Shown piece after piece: positions 51,313-60,475 of a stretch of DNA of 64,000 bases. Source of the stretch: JBCBKU01 sp965267475. Lineage in GTDB: Bacteria; Pseudomonadota; Alphaproteobacteria; Rhodobacterales; Rhodobacteraceae. Numbering within the stretch: the stretch's first letter is position 1; each line of letters opens with the position of its first letter. The notes beneath the pieces were generated by a model. That model searched no databases, was not told the DNA's origin, and saw only the letters and a list, made by a program, of their open reading frames with translations. The position numbers were made by a program, and so were the translations under genes. Location of the stretch: contig OZ254079.1 of NCBI GenBank assembly GCA_965267475.1, positions 2,790,001 to 2,854,000 of the forward strand, in the 5' to 3' direction.

Positions 51313-53868
51313 ATGAAAGACGCATCCCCTGCCCCCGTGTTCCTCTCGGACTACACGCCACCGGCCTTTCTGGTCGACAAGGTACACCTGACCTTCCGGC
51401 TGGACCCTCAGGCAACGCGCGTCATCTCGCAAATCTGGTTCCGGCCCAACCCCGACGCGACCGACCGCACATTCCGGCTGGACGGGGAAGGATTGACGCT
51501 CATCCGGGCGACAATTGATGGGGCCGACGCAAAGCCCGAGATCGGCAATGGCCTGACCTGCGCCGTTCCCGACGCCCCGTTCCTTTGGGAGGCCGAGGTT
51601 GAGATCAACCCTTCAGCCAACACAGCGCTTGAAGGGCTCTACATGTCGAACGGGATGTATTGCACACAGTGTGAGGCGCAGGGGTTCCGCAAGATCACAT
51701 ATTACCCCGACCGCCCGGACGTGATGGCCCCTTTCGAGGTTGAGATCGAAAGCGACCTTCCGGTCCTGTTGTCCAACGGAAATCTTGCGTCGCATAACAA
51801 GACCCTGGGCCTTGCGCGCTGGTCCGATCCCTGGCCCAAACCCGCCTATCTCTTCGCGCTTGTCGCGGGCGATCTGGTGGCCCATTCGGACCATTTCACC
51901 ACAGCCTCAGGCAAGCCCGTCGATCTGAACATCTGGGTCCGGCCCGGCGACGAAGACCGATGCGCCTATGCGATGGACGCGCTCAAGCGGTCCATGCGCT
52001 GGGACGAACAGGTCTATGGCCGCGAATACGATCTGGATGTTTTCAACATCGTGGCGGTTGACGATTTCAACATGGGTGCGATGGAGAACAAGGGCCTGAA
52101 CATCTTCAACTCGAAGTACGTGCTCGCCTCGCCGACCACCGCCACGGACCGCGATTTCGAATTGATCGAAGGGATCGTAGCGCACGAATATTTCCACAAC
52201 TGGACGGGCAACCGGATCACCTGTCGCGACTGGTTCCAGCTTTGCCTGAAAGAGGGTCTGACGGTCTTCCGCGATCAGCAGTTCTCGGGCGATATGCGAA
52301 GCCATCCGGTCAAGCGGATCGAGGATGTGTTGCAGCTTCGCGCCCGCCAGTTCCGGGAAGACAACGGCCCCCTCGCCCATCCGGTCCGCCCGGCGAGCTT
52401 TGTTGAGATCAACAACTTCTATACGGCGACCGTCTATGAAAAAGGGGCCGAGCTGATCGGGATGCTGAAAACGCTTGTGGGCGATGACGGTTATGCCAAG
52501 GCGCTGGACCTCTACTTCGATCGCCATGACGGGGACGCGGCAACAATCGAAGACTGGCTCAAGGTATTTGCAGATGCGACGGGGCGCGATCTGACCCAGT
52601 TCAAACGCTGGTACACCCAGGCCGGGACGCCGCGCGTGTCGGTTGAAGAGGCGTTTGCGGATGGCACATTCAAACTGACCCTGCGCCAGACAACGCCGCC
52701 CACACCCGGACAGGACACGAAGGAACCGCAGGTGATCCCGGTGGCCGTTGGGCTGATTGGTCCGAACGGGGACGAGGTTGTGCCCACGCAAGTCCTTGAA
52801 CTGACCGAGGCGGAACAAACCTTCAGCTTCGACGGCCTTGGCGCCCGACCTGTCCCTTCGATCCTGCGCGGCTTCTCGGCCCCAGTGATCCTTGAGAGGG
52901 ACAGCAATGCCGAAGAACGCGCCTTCTTGCTCGCGAACGACACCGACCCGTTCAACAAATGGGAAGCCGGGCGCCAACTGGCCAAGGATGTGCTGACCGG
53001 CATGATCACCGACGGCGCGTCGCCGGGACCGGCCTATCTGGATGCGCTCCGCCGCGTCGTGCGCGACGACACGCTTGATCCTGCGTTTCGGGCGCTTGTA
53101 TTGCGGCTGCCGTCCGAAGACGACATGGCCCAGACGCTGTTTGACGCAGGCCAGACACCAGATCCATCCGAAATCCACGCAGCCCGGGAACGTGTGCTCG
53201 ACACGCTGGCCGGACATCTGGCGGGCGACCTGCCAGAGGTGTTTGAGGCGATGCGCCTGCCCGGACCCTACACGCCGGACCCGAAAGCGGCCGGATGCCG
53301 GACATTACGATTGGCAGCCCTAGGCCTGATGTCCCGGACCGATGGCGGAAAGACCGCATCAAGGCTTTTCGCCAACGCCGACAACATGACGGAAGAGGTG
53401 GGCGCCCTGTCCGCCCTTCTGGCCGTCGGGCAAGGACAGGCAGAAACAGCCATGTTCTATCGCCGCTGGTCGAAGGACCGTCTGGTCCTGGACAAATGGT
53501 TCGCCCTTCAGGTGAGCCTTGCTGCGCCCGATGCGGCGGCCAAAACGGCGCGCGACCTGACCGAACACGCCGATTTCGACTGGAAGAACCCGAACCGGTT
53601 CCGGTCGGTTCTGGGCGTTCTTTCAACCAATGCCGCAGGATTTCATGATCCGTCAGGCGCAAGCTACACGCTTCTGGCCGAGTGGTTGATCAAACTCGAT
53701 CCGCTGAACCCGCAAACCACGGCGCGGATGACCACGGCCTTCGAGACATGGCGTCGCTATGACGCCGACCGACAGGGCCTGATCCGCGCCGAACTGGAGC
53801 GGATCGCAGGGACACCCGGCCTTAGCCGCGACACAGGCGAGATGGTGGGCCGCATACTTGGTACGTGA
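51313..53868 (+). CDS. pepN: aminopeptidase N (M1 family)
   Basis: The 851-residue cytoplasmic zinc aminopeptidase removes N-terminal residues from peptides. The substrate motif GAMEN is at about 255-259 and the zinc site HEYFH at 291-295, with the third ligand in KEGLTVFRDQQFSG. The C-terminal half is the DUF3458-type helical domain of the PepN branch. Length is close to the usual 870. Start at 51313 is the ATG giving MKDASPAPVFLSDYTPPAF; the open stretch upstream lacks similarity. Confidence 0.95.
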   Translation: MKDASPAPVFLSDYTPPAFLVDKVHLTFRLDPQATRVISQIWFRPNPDATDRTFRLDGEGLTLIRATIDGADAKPEIGNGLTCAVPDAPFLWEAEVEINPSANTALEGLYMSNGMYCTQCEAQGFRKITYYPDRPDVMAPFEVEIESDLPVLLSNGNLASHNKTLGLARWSDPWPKPAYLFALVAGDLVAHSDHFTTASGKPVDLNIWVRPGDEDRCAYAMDALKRSMRWDEQVYGREYDLDVFNIVAVDDFNMGAMENKGLNIFNSKYVLASPTTATDRDFELIEGIVAHEYFHNWTGNRITCRDWFQLCLKEGLTVFRDQQFSGDMRSHPVKRIEDVLQLRARQFREDNGPLAHPVRPASFVEINNFYTATVYEKGAELIGMLKTLVGDDGYAKALDLYFDRHDGDAATIEDWLKVFADATGRDLTQFKRWYTQAGTPRVSVEEAFADGTFKLTLRQTTPPTPGQDTKEPQVIPVAVGLIGPNGDEVVPTQVLELTEAEQTFSFDGLGARPVPSILRGFSAPVILERDSNAEERAFLLANDTDPFNKWEAGRQLAKDVLTGMITDGASPGPAYLDALRRVVRDDTLDPAFRALVLRLPSEDDMAQTLFDAGQTPDPSEIHAARERVLDTLAGHLAGDLPEVFEAMRLPGPYTPDPKAAGCRTLRLAALGLMSRTDGGKTASRLFANADNMTEEVGALSALLAVGQGQAETAMFYRRWSKDRLVLDKWFALQVSLAAPDAAAKTARDLTEHADFDWKNPNRFRSVLGVLSTNAAGFHDPSGASYTLLAEWLIKLDPLNPQTTARMTTAFETWRRYDADRQGLIRAELERIAGTPGLSRDTGEMVGRILGT

Positions 53869-53877
53869 GGAAATCTG

Positions 53878-54630
53878 ATGAGCGATCGAAAAACTGTTCT
53901 TATCACCGGGGCCAGCGCAGGGATCGGCGCGGCTTCGGCCCGACGGCTGGCCAAGGACGGGTTCGACATCGCCCTCGGCTATCGCAACGACAGGGCCGGG
54001 GCCGAAGCCGTTGCTGCAGATGTTGAGGCAGCGGGCGGACGTGCGGTTCTGGTGCAAGGTGATGTGGGGACACCGGCCGACGTGGAACGGGTCTATGCTC
54101 AGGTCTTCGCGGAATTCCCCCGGCTTGACGCGCTGGTCAATAACGCCGGGATCGTCGCTGCGAAGGAACGTGTGGAAGAGATGTCCGCCGAACGCATCGC
54201 CGAGATCTTCCGCGTCAATGCGGTGGGCGCCTTCGACGTCGCACGCCATGCCGCCCGGCACATGTCGACCGCAAATGGCGGCGCAGGCGGCATGATCGTG
54301 AACATGTCCTCGGCCTCGGCAAGGCTCTCAAGCCCCAACCAATATGTCGATTATGCCGCCTCGAAGGCCGCCGTCGACACATTGACCAAAGGGCTGGCCG
54401 AAGAAATGGCGCCGCACGGGGTCCGCGTGAACGCGATCCGACCCGGGCTGATCGAGACCGAGTTGCACGCCAAAGGCGGCGAGCCCGACCGCGTCGCCCG
54501 CCTGACCCATCTGGTCCCGATGCAGCGGTCAGGATCGGCCGAAGAGGTCGCCAATGCGGTGGCCTATCTTCTGTCTGATCAGTCCTCCTATGTGACCGGC
54601 GCGCTTCTGGATGTCGGCGGTGGCAGGTAA
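53878..54630 (+). CDS. SDR-family oxidoreductase
   Basis: The 250-residue short-chain dehydrogenase has TGASAGIG (residues 10-17), NNAGI, Ser in NMSSASA and Tyr-x3-Lys in DYAASKAAV. LGYRNDRAGAE after strand 2 with Arg suggests NADPH. It follows pepN after 9 bases and overlaps the next gene by 20 bases. It resembles glucose/sugar dehydrogenase-like SDRs; substrate unknown. Confidence 0.9.
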   Translation: MSDRKTVLITGASAGIGAASARRLAKDGFDIALGYRNDRAGAEAVAADVEAAGGRAVLVQGDVGTPADVERVYAQVFAEFPRLDALVNNAGIVAAKERVEEMSAERIAEIFRVNAVGAFDVARHAARHMSTANGGAGGMIVNMSSASARLSSPNQYVDYAASKAAVDTLTKGLAEEMAPHGVRVNAIRPGLIETELHAKGGEPDRVARLTHLVPMQRSGSAEEVANAVAYLLSDQSSYVTGALLDVGGGR

Positions 54631-55060
54631 CCCCGGCGGACCAGAGGCGTTCACGCATACCCACCGTGCCCGCGCGCCCAAGCAACTGGCCATCGTCGTG
54701 ATCGGGCTTTTGCTGATGGCCGGACTTCTGGTCGTGTTTCAGGCGGTCTGGTGGCTCGTCGCGCTTTTGGCCCTTGTGGCTGTCCCCGCCGTCATCGACA
54801 TTCTGCGGGATCGCCGCGCCACTCTGCGCGTGGATGACACTCATCTGACATGGGAAAGCGGCCGCCGCAACGGAGAGGTTCCGCTAGAGCGCATTGCAAA
54901 GGTTAAGCTGCGCACGACCTTTGATCTGTCGCAAAGGGCGCAGGTCCTTTTGAAAGACGGGCAGAAGACAAGGTTACCCATGGAATGCTTGCCGCCCGGA
55001 CGCGTATTGGATGCCGCGTTCGAAGCGCGCGGGGTGCCCACGGAACGTGGCCTGTTCTGA
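54611..55060 (+). CDS. two-helix membrane protein with PH-like domain
   Basis: The 149-residue protein has two adjacent hydrophobic helices (about residues 26-43 and 47-64), then RDRRATLRVDDTHLTWESGR and VPLERIAKVKL, a pattern of beta strands like small bacterial PH domains. The ATG at 54611 lies inside the end of the SDR gene. No function known. Confidence 0.65.
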   Translation: MSAVAGNPGGPEAFTHTHRARAPKQLAIVVIGLLLMAGLLVVFQAVWWLVALLALVAVPAVIDILRDRRATLRVDDTHLTWESGRRNGEVPLERIAKVKLRTTFDLSQRAQVLLKDGQKTRLPMECLPPGRVLDAAFEARGVPTERGLF

Positions 55061-55216
55061 CGTTGGGCCAACTCGATTCGTGATGGTGTCGCGGCGACAG
55101 CATCCAGCCGAACCATGTTTGCTGGTCAACCTGACGCCACGGCATCGCGATTAACTACGCCGCGCAACCCCAATGTCCTGCGCCATTTTCTGAGGCCGCC
55201 CTTGCAACGCACGCTC

Positions 55217-55236
55217 CGCGAATTGGCAAATTCGCG
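55217..55236. promoter_or_regulatory. palindromic site upstream of the acyltransferase gene
   Basis: CGCGAATT and AATTCGCG form perfect 8-bp arms around GGCA, 77 bases before the start at 55313. It lies in a 252-base gap that otherwise holds no gene I can support. Operator or hairpin both remain possible. Confidence 0.4.
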
Positions 55237-55312
55237 CCGGTCTTCCCATATGACGTATGTGCCCATGTTAACCTGTCACATCTCTGTCGCGTGCGTCTGA
55301 GAAAGCGTGCCT

Positions 55313-56188
55313 ATGCGGGACCGTCTGGATCCATTGATTGGTGAGCGTGCCCCCTGGCTTCTCCGCCAGGATGGCGTGACGCGAATTGCGCGCCGGGCTC
55401 TGGACCGCGTCTTGGGCTACGACCGGACGGTCGCAATCGGTGAAGCGATCCGCGATCTGCCGACACCAGCCGTCATGGACGCCATGGGCGCGATGCTCGC
55501 AAAGGACGTCAACGCGGCGGGGCTTTCCAATATTCCAAGCCACGGACCGGCCCTGATCGTCGCGAACCATCCAACCGGGATCGCCGACGGGATCATGCTG
55601 CATCACGTTCTGAAGCGATTGCGGCCGGATGCCTTTTACTACGCCAATTCCGACATTCTAAGGGTCCTGCCCCAAATGGCGGACACGATCGTGCCGGTCG
55701 AATGGCGCCCAGAGAAGCGAAGCCACTCAAAAACAAGGACCACCATGGCCCTGACGCGGGAATTCATCGCCGAGGGTCGTCTGGGCGTGATCTTCCCCGC
55801 TGGGCGTTTGGCCAAGCGGCGGGGCATGAAATTGTACGAACGCGAATGGATGCCCTCCGCAGCCATGATCGCGCGCAAGCTCGATCTGCCGGTGATCCCG
55901 TTAAACATCAGGGCGCGAAATTCTGCGCTCTTCTATCTGTTTGACCTGATCCACCCCACGCTCCGGGACATCACGCTGTTCTACGAGACCCTGAACAAGG
56001 ACAGGCAGGCCTTCCGGATCCGCGCAGGAGAACCCATTTCGCCCGCCGCCCTGCCCCAACGCTCCGACGCGGCAATCGGCGTCATGCGCCAAGCCACGCT
56101 GGACCTTGGCGGTCGTCACGCGCCGAATGTGTCGCTGACCGATCGGGCGCTCAGGCCGCGCTGGGTGCGGGCCTTGATCGCCAGTTAG
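55313..56188 (+). CDS. 1-acyl-glycerol-phosphate acyltransferase family (PlsC-like) protein
   Basis: The 291-residue enzyme has the acyltransferase motif I in NHPTGIADG (His and Asp spaced NHx4-5D) and a later FPAGRLAKRRG motif. No clear membrane helix is present, so it is probably peripheral. Members acylate lysophospholipids or ornithine lipids. A GTG two codons earlier (55307) could be the start; I prefer the ATG at 55313. Confidence 0.85.
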   Translation: MRDRLDPLIGERAPWLLRQDGVTRIARRALDRVLGYDRTVAIGEAIRDLPTPAVMDAMGAMLAKDVNAAGLSNIPSHGPALIVANHPTGIADGIMLHHVLKRLRPDAFYYANSDILRVLPQMADTIVPVEWRPEKRSHSKTRTTMALTREFIAEGRLGVIFPAGRLAKRRGMKLYEREWMPSAAMIARKLDLPVIPLNIRARNSALFYLFDLIHPTLRDITLFYETLNKDRQAFRIRAGEPISPAALPQRSDAAIGVMRQATLDLGGRHAPNVSLTDRALRPRWVRALIAS

Positions 56189-56206
56189 CGTCGCAGCACA
56201 AAAGGC

Positions 56207-56809
56207 TCAGCTCGGCGCGCAATAGCTTTGGGCGCTGGTCCAGCTTGAAATGTCGGTGCGCTTTTCGGGCCGCGCAAAAGGCCCCCAATCAGCGGCGACA
56301 CCCCGGCCACCGGCGGAAATGACGCCGTCGCGCGTCACCGTGGTCGCCATTATGCGGATCGCGCAGCTCAGGTTCGCCTCGCCGCGCCGAAGGGCCGCTG
56401 CCGAGGTCGCCTGACAGCCATATCCCTCTGCCGTCGCGGGCGAGATTTGCAGAAGCCCGTGCCAGCGCCCATTCGGACTTGTCACGTCGGCCCTCCAGGT
56501 GCTTTCGTGCTTCGCCAGTGCTGACAGGAAACCGACCCAGAACGCCTTTCGGTCGGCCCGCGAGGCTTCGGCATAGGCCGGACAATAGACCGCCACATCG
56601 CTCGGCGTCATGGCAACCAGCGGCGCGCCGTGACCATCCAGCGCGTCAAGCGCCGCCGCCGTCCAGCCAGCGCCCTCGGGTTTGAAATCCCAAAGCGTTT
56701 CCGGAAGGCCCGTTGCCTCCGACCGCGTTGCCTCGGGTCCCTTGACCGTCGCACAGGCCGTCAGTCCCACCAAAACCACCGTACCGATAAAATGATGTGT
56801 CCAACGCAT
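56207..56809 (-). CDS. lipoprotein with lytic transglycosylase-like domain
   Basis: The 200-residue protein has a lipoprotein signal ending in the lipobox LTAC (Cys at about residue 19). ALAKHESTWRADVTSPNGRWHGLLQISPATAE contains the catalytic Glu and the GLLQISPATA motif of SLT-type transglycosylases, given here by its key HEST and GLLQIS parts. It would cleave peptidoglycan glycan strands from the outer or inner membrane. GGAGGGA precedes the ATG at 56809. Two Cys near GYGCQATSAAAL and ANLSCAI may pair. Confidence 0.85.
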   Translation of the reverse strand: MRWTHHFIGTVVLVGLTACATVKGPEATRSEATGLPETLWDFKPEGAGWTAAALDALDGHGAPLVAMTPSDVAVYCPAYAEASRADRKAFWVGFLSALAKHESTWRADVTSPNGRWHGLLQISPATAEGYGCQATSAAALRRGEANLSCAIRIMATTVTRDGVISAGGRGVAADWGPFARPEKRTDISSWTSAQSYCAPS

Positions 56810-56960
56810 CGCCGTCCCTCCGACATCCGATGCCCCCATAGGCCATCCATGGCCAAAGTGCCGCCCCTTCACAAGCGAACAGTCGCATCAACTTGAGCCG
56901 ATTGCGAAACATCGCCGGTTCGCCCGGCGGGATCGGCAAAGTTCATCTCGCCGCAGAGCA

Positions 56961-56977
56961 TTGATATTCCATATCAA
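56961..56977. repeat. AT-rich palindrome upstream of the transglycosylase gene
   Basis: TTGATAT and ATATCAA are perfect 7-bp arms around TCC in the 264-base gap between the lipoprotein gene and the outer-membrane protein gene. It is 150 bases upstream of the lipoprotein start and could be an operator. No regulator is adjacent. Confidence 0.3.
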
Positions 56978-57073
56978 CGCCGAATAATGATGCGAATCCG
57001 ATGTCAGATGCCCCGCGCCATACCCGTCCTGTAGGGAACAGTCTGTCGCCCATTTGGGAACGGCAGAGCCGGT

Positions 57074-57628
57074 TCAGAAGTTCAGAATGGCCGCGGCCCG
57101 AATGCCGCGCGTCGTAACCTCACTGGCGCCATTGTCGAATTCGACCGTGTCCTGCAACGCCTCGATCCGGACATCCAGACTTTCCGAAACCGGGACATCC
57201 ACACCGACACCAAAGGTGAAGCCACCGGCAGTATCGTCACCGCCACCGTCCAGATTGCCCTGAAGCGAGGTCAGACCCGCGGTGCCGAAAATTGAGAAGC
57301 CGTTCAGCTCCTGCCCGACGACCACGCGCAACCGCGACAAGCGGTCGATATCGGCGCCAGACCCACCTGGATCTTCGTCGTAATTCGTGCCGAGACTGGT
57401 TTCGACCTCACCCCCGATAAAGGTGCGGCCACCGCCGACGCCCGATCGGACGCCAAGCAGGATGGATCCGCTTGTCAGGTCCCCGTCCGAGGTCGCGCCG
57501 GACGCATCAAGCTCACTCGAAGACCAGCCAAGCGTCACGCCCGAGTAAAACTCTTGCGCCGATGCGGGTCCCGCACCGATCAACGCCACGAGAACCGCGG
57601 CATGGGGAAGATATCTGTGGCCTGTCAC
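57074..57628 (-). CDS. outer-membrane beta-barrel protein
   Basis: The 184-residue protein has a signal peptide (about 1-24, ending PASAQ) and alternating beta strands rich in Gly, Ser and aromatic residues, ending in Phe (ILNF), as outer-membrane barrels of the OmpA/OmpW-like size do. It probably forms an eight-stranded barrel. The start is a GTG at 57628, which gives a good signal peptide; no ATG is near. Confidence 0.78.
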   Translation of the reverse strand: MTGHRYLPHAAVLVALIGAGPASAQEFYSGVTLGWSSSELDASGATSDGDLTSGSILLGVRSGVGGGRTFIGGEVETSLGTNYDEDPGGSGADIDRLSRLRVVVGQELNGFSIFGTAGLTSLQGNLDGGGDDTAGGFTFGVGVDVPVSESLDVRIEALQDTVEFDNGASEVTTRGIRAAAILNF

Positions 57629-57841
57629 GTTTCGTCCGAACGCTCGATTTTTTACAATTAGTACACAGCCTTAGCCGTTCGATCAACGAAATATGTCAGA
57701 ATATTGCAATTTCGAGAGCGCAAGAGCGGATTTCCAAAAAGACACGCCGCGGCCTGGTGCGAATTCAGGTCGCAATTGCGTCGCCCTCTTGCCGCGATCC
57801 GCCTATAGCGTGACCACCAGATCAATGCCGGAGCGATCAAG

Positions 57842-58363
57842 ATGCATATTTTATTGGGGATTTTGGCAGCGGCAGGCGCCGTATATTTCTTCCTGATCCG
57901 GGCCAGAACAGCGGTCGATGTGGCCGACGATATCGCTGACATGACCCAGACCGCCCTGGGCGCGGCGCGCCGGTTCGGATTTCGGCGCCGGGCCAACCAA
58001 CATCCGGTGGAAAGCATCGAAGACCCCAAACTGGCCGCTGCGGGCTTGGCGACAGCCTTTCTGCATCTTGGCGGTCTTCCCACCGCTGACGGTCAATCCA
58101 GCCTGTTGCAAGGACTGCAATCGGGGCTGGACGTGTCGATGAAGGATGCCGAGGAACTGGCCGCGCTGGGGCAGTTCTTCGTGCAGGCCTGTCAGGGGCC
58201 GGATGCTGCCGTTCCGCGGATCGCGCGCAAGCTGAACAAGCTGGGCGGAACCGAAGCTCTGATGCCTGCCATGGCGGCCATCAAGGTGATCGCGGGCGAC
58301 GGCGACATGACGGTGCAACAAACCGAGGCGCTGGACGAGATCAAACGCGTGTTCCGGGTCTAG
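57842..58363 (+). CDS. TerB-like protein with an N-terminal membrane helix
   Basis: The 173-residue protein has a membrane helix at the N-terminus (LLGILAAAGAVYFFLI), a basic linker (RRFGFRRRANQH), and a helical C-terminal part with KVIAGDGDMTVQQTEALDEIKRVF, which resembles the acidic turn of TerB-like tellurite-resistance domains. Function unknown; the TerB link is tentative. Confidence 0.7.
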   Translation: MHILLGILAAAGAVYFFLIRARTAVDVADDIADMTQTALGAARRFGFRRRANQHPVESIEDPKLAAAGLATAFLHLGGLPTADGQSSLLQGLQSGLDVSMKDAEELAALGQFFVQACQGPDAAVPRIARKLNKLGGTEALMPAMAAIKVIAGDGDMTVQQTEALDEIKRVFRV

Positions 58364-58426
58364 CGACTGTCCAGGGCGCGCGGATTTCGCCGCACGTCCG
58401 GATCCTTTCAGGAACCGTGATGCTGA

Positions 58427-59311
58427 TCACTTCAACATCGCCAGAAAGTTCTCTTCAATCGGACTTGGCTTTGTCTGGGCCCGTTTGATCGATCCCAAAG
58501 GTCTGTGGAACCGGGGATGGTCAAAGTCTAGAAACACAAGCCGATCCTCCAGATAGGGCTCGGTCGTGGCGCGTGGCATCGTGGTGATCAGATCGGTCTC
58601 GGCCACGATCTCCAACACCGAACGTATGGAATCCGTCTCGCAGACAATGTGCATTGAGGTAATCCCCGAGGCTGTCATCGCAGCCTCGGTCTGTTGGCGC
58701 AACAAGCTACCTCGCGAATGGGTCAACCAGACCTGGGCTTCCAGATCCGACGCCATAACCCTTTGCCGCGATGCAAGTGCGTGACCGGCACGACAAAGGA
58801 TACCCACGCGGTCGTCGATCAGCGGCTGAAATCTCAAGCCAGAGGATGCCTCGGCAAGGCTTTCCGGTCCAAGCACCATATCGACCTGGCCGCGTTCCAG
58901 CATCGTGCGAAGCTCATGCACAAGCCCGGTCCGCATCTCGACGGTACAATTCGGATTGGCGCGAATGAACGCAGCCACCGCGCCGCTTAGGAACCGCCCC
59001 GCAACAATTGGCGGCGCGCCGATGCGAAGTTCGCCCACCGCGCCCTGGGCCGCCTGATCGGCCAGAACACCGGCTTGCTCTTCGGCCAGACGAATGGCCT
59101 GTCCGTTCCGTGCCAAGCGCAGACCCAGCCCGTTCGGGCGCGACATACGTCCATCTCGGCTGAACAGCTTTGCGCCTAGCCTCTCTTCGAGAACTTTCAT
59201 GTTTCGGCTAAGCGCGGGCTGCGTCAGACCCAGTCGATCCGCCGCCGTCTGAAAGGACCCGGCTTCAACGATGACCGACAGTTGGGCCAGATGCTTGGGA
59301 TCTAGTTTCAT
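58427..59311 (-). CDS. LysR-family transcriptional regulator
   Basis: The 294-residue regulator has the N-terminal winged helix-turn-helix (FQTAADRLGLTQPALSRNMK) and a substrate-binding-like C-terminal domain from about residue 90. It is divergent from the TAXI-TRAP-sulfatase genes with 86 bases between, the usual place for a LysR activator of its neighbour. The gap is A/T-rich, fitting a shared control region. Confidence 0.93.
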   Translation of the reverse strand: MKLDPKHLAQLSVIVEAGSFQTAADRLGLTQPALSRNMKVLEERLGAKLFSRDGRMSRPNGLGLRLARNGQAIRLAEEQAGVLADQAAQGAVGELRIGAPPIVAGRFLSGAVAAFIRANPNCTVEMRTGLVHELRTMLERGQVDMVLGPESLAEASSGLRFQPLIDDRVGILCRAGHALASRQRVMASDLEAQVWLTHSRGSLLRQQTEAAMTASGITSMHIVCETDSIRSVLEIVAETDLITTMPRATTEPYLEDRLVFLDFDHPRFHRPLGSIKRAQTKPSPIEENFLAMLK

Positions 59312-59397
59312 AGCAAAAAGTTATCTGTCACTGCGAATGTTTGATTATTTAGATGAAAACGATCTGCTAGTCTTTGAAAAAATCAAGGGAGGAACAC

Positions 59398-60405
59398 GTG
59401 TCTTACTTCAAGAAACTCGCCGGAGCGGCTGCGATACTGGCGGCAGCCTCGCTCGCGCCCACAACAAGCTTGGCCCAGATCTTCAAGGGCGAAACAGCCG
59501 GTGTCGGTGATCCGGTCCACACCATGTTCGTGACGTTTGCGAACCAGGCGAGCAAGGCCGGTGTCGAAATCCAGGTCAATGCAGGTCAGACGCTGACCAA
59601 ATCCATGTTGAAAGGCGGTCGGCAAGAAATCGACTTCTTCTCGACGGTGCCATCGCTAGTCAACCTGATGAAGGGCCAGCAACGCATGTACGAAAACGTC
59701 GAGGATGCCGCTGCCGCCGCCGGCGAACTTCGGTCGATCCTTGGCTTCAAGGCCGGCGCTTACCACCCTGTCACACTGGCCGGGTCCGGCATCGAAAGCT
59801 GGGACGACCTGAAGGGCAAGACAATCTTCACCGGCCCGCCCGCGGGGTCGGCCTCCGCCACCTCGGAAGCCCTGATCAAGATCATTACGGGGTATGAGGC
59901 GGGCAAAGACTATAATGCTGTCCGCCTAAGCTGGGGCGAAGGATATGCCGCGCTGGCTGACAACAAGATCGACATGATGGTCCGCCCGGCCGAGATCGGA
60001 TCGTCCAACATCGAACAGTTCGGACTGTCGGGCGAGTTCCGGATTCTGTCGATCCCGGAAGACAAGGTCGGATCAGAAGCCATGCAAGCGCTGTTCGGGC
60101 GCCCGGGACGCGGCATGCTCCAGTTTGAGGGCGAGATCTACAAAGGTCAGTTGACCGGTGGGGAAATCACCGCGCTTGGCTTTACCCAGTTTGTGGGCAC
60201 CCACGCCGGTGTCGATGAAGAAGTCGTCTATAACGCCACCAAAGCTTTCTGGGAGAACTTGGACGAAGTTCACGCCACGGCGTTCTTTCTGAAAGACGTG
60301 ACGCCCGAGACGGCTTTCACCTCGGTCAATGTGCCGCTGCACCCCGGTGCCGCGCGCTACTATGACGAGGCCGGGATCGCCATCCCCGAGGCACTACGCC
60401 CGTAA
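59398..60405 (+). CDS. TAXI-family TRAP transporter solute-binding protein
   Basis: The 335-residue periplasmic protein starts at a GTG (59398) after a perfect GGGAGGA ribosome site. A signal peptide ends near TTSLAQ (about residue 27). The TAXI pattern is seen in ESWDDLKGKTIFTGPPAGSAS and RPAEIGSSNIEQFG. It feeds the fused permease encoded next. Ligand unknown; the sulfatase downstream suggests a sulfate ester. Confidence 0.92.
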   Translation: MSYFKKLAGAAAILAAASLAPTTSLAQIFKGETAGVGDPVHTMFVTFANQASKAGVEIQVNAGQTLTKSMLKGGRQEIDFFSTVPSLVNLMKGQQRMYENVEDAAAAAGELRSILGFKAGAYHPVTLAGSGIESWDDLKGKTIFTGPPAGSASATSEALIKIITGYEAGKDYNAVRLSWGEGYAALADNKIDMMVRPAEIGSSNIEQFGLSGEFRILSIPEDKVGSEAMQALFGRPGRGMLQFEGEIYKGQLTGGEITALGFTQFVGTHAGVDEEVVYNATKAFWENLDEVHATAFFLKDVTPETAFTSVNVPLHPGAARYYDEAGIAIPEALRP

Positions 60406-60417
60406 GTCGCAACGTGT

Positions 60418-60444
60418 GGGCGGGCCCTGACAAACGGTCCGCCC
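60418..60444 (+). terminator. hairpin between the TAXI protein and TRAP permease genes
   Basis: GGGCGGGCC and GGTCCGCCC pair over 9 bp with one G-T pair and a 9-base loop, starting 13 bases past the stop. TTCCAAAAAG follows, so it is not a strong terminator; an attenuating or mRNA-protecting role is likely. Confidence 0.5.
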
Positions 60445-60475
60445 TTCCAAAAAGCGCTCAGACAGGATCGATACG

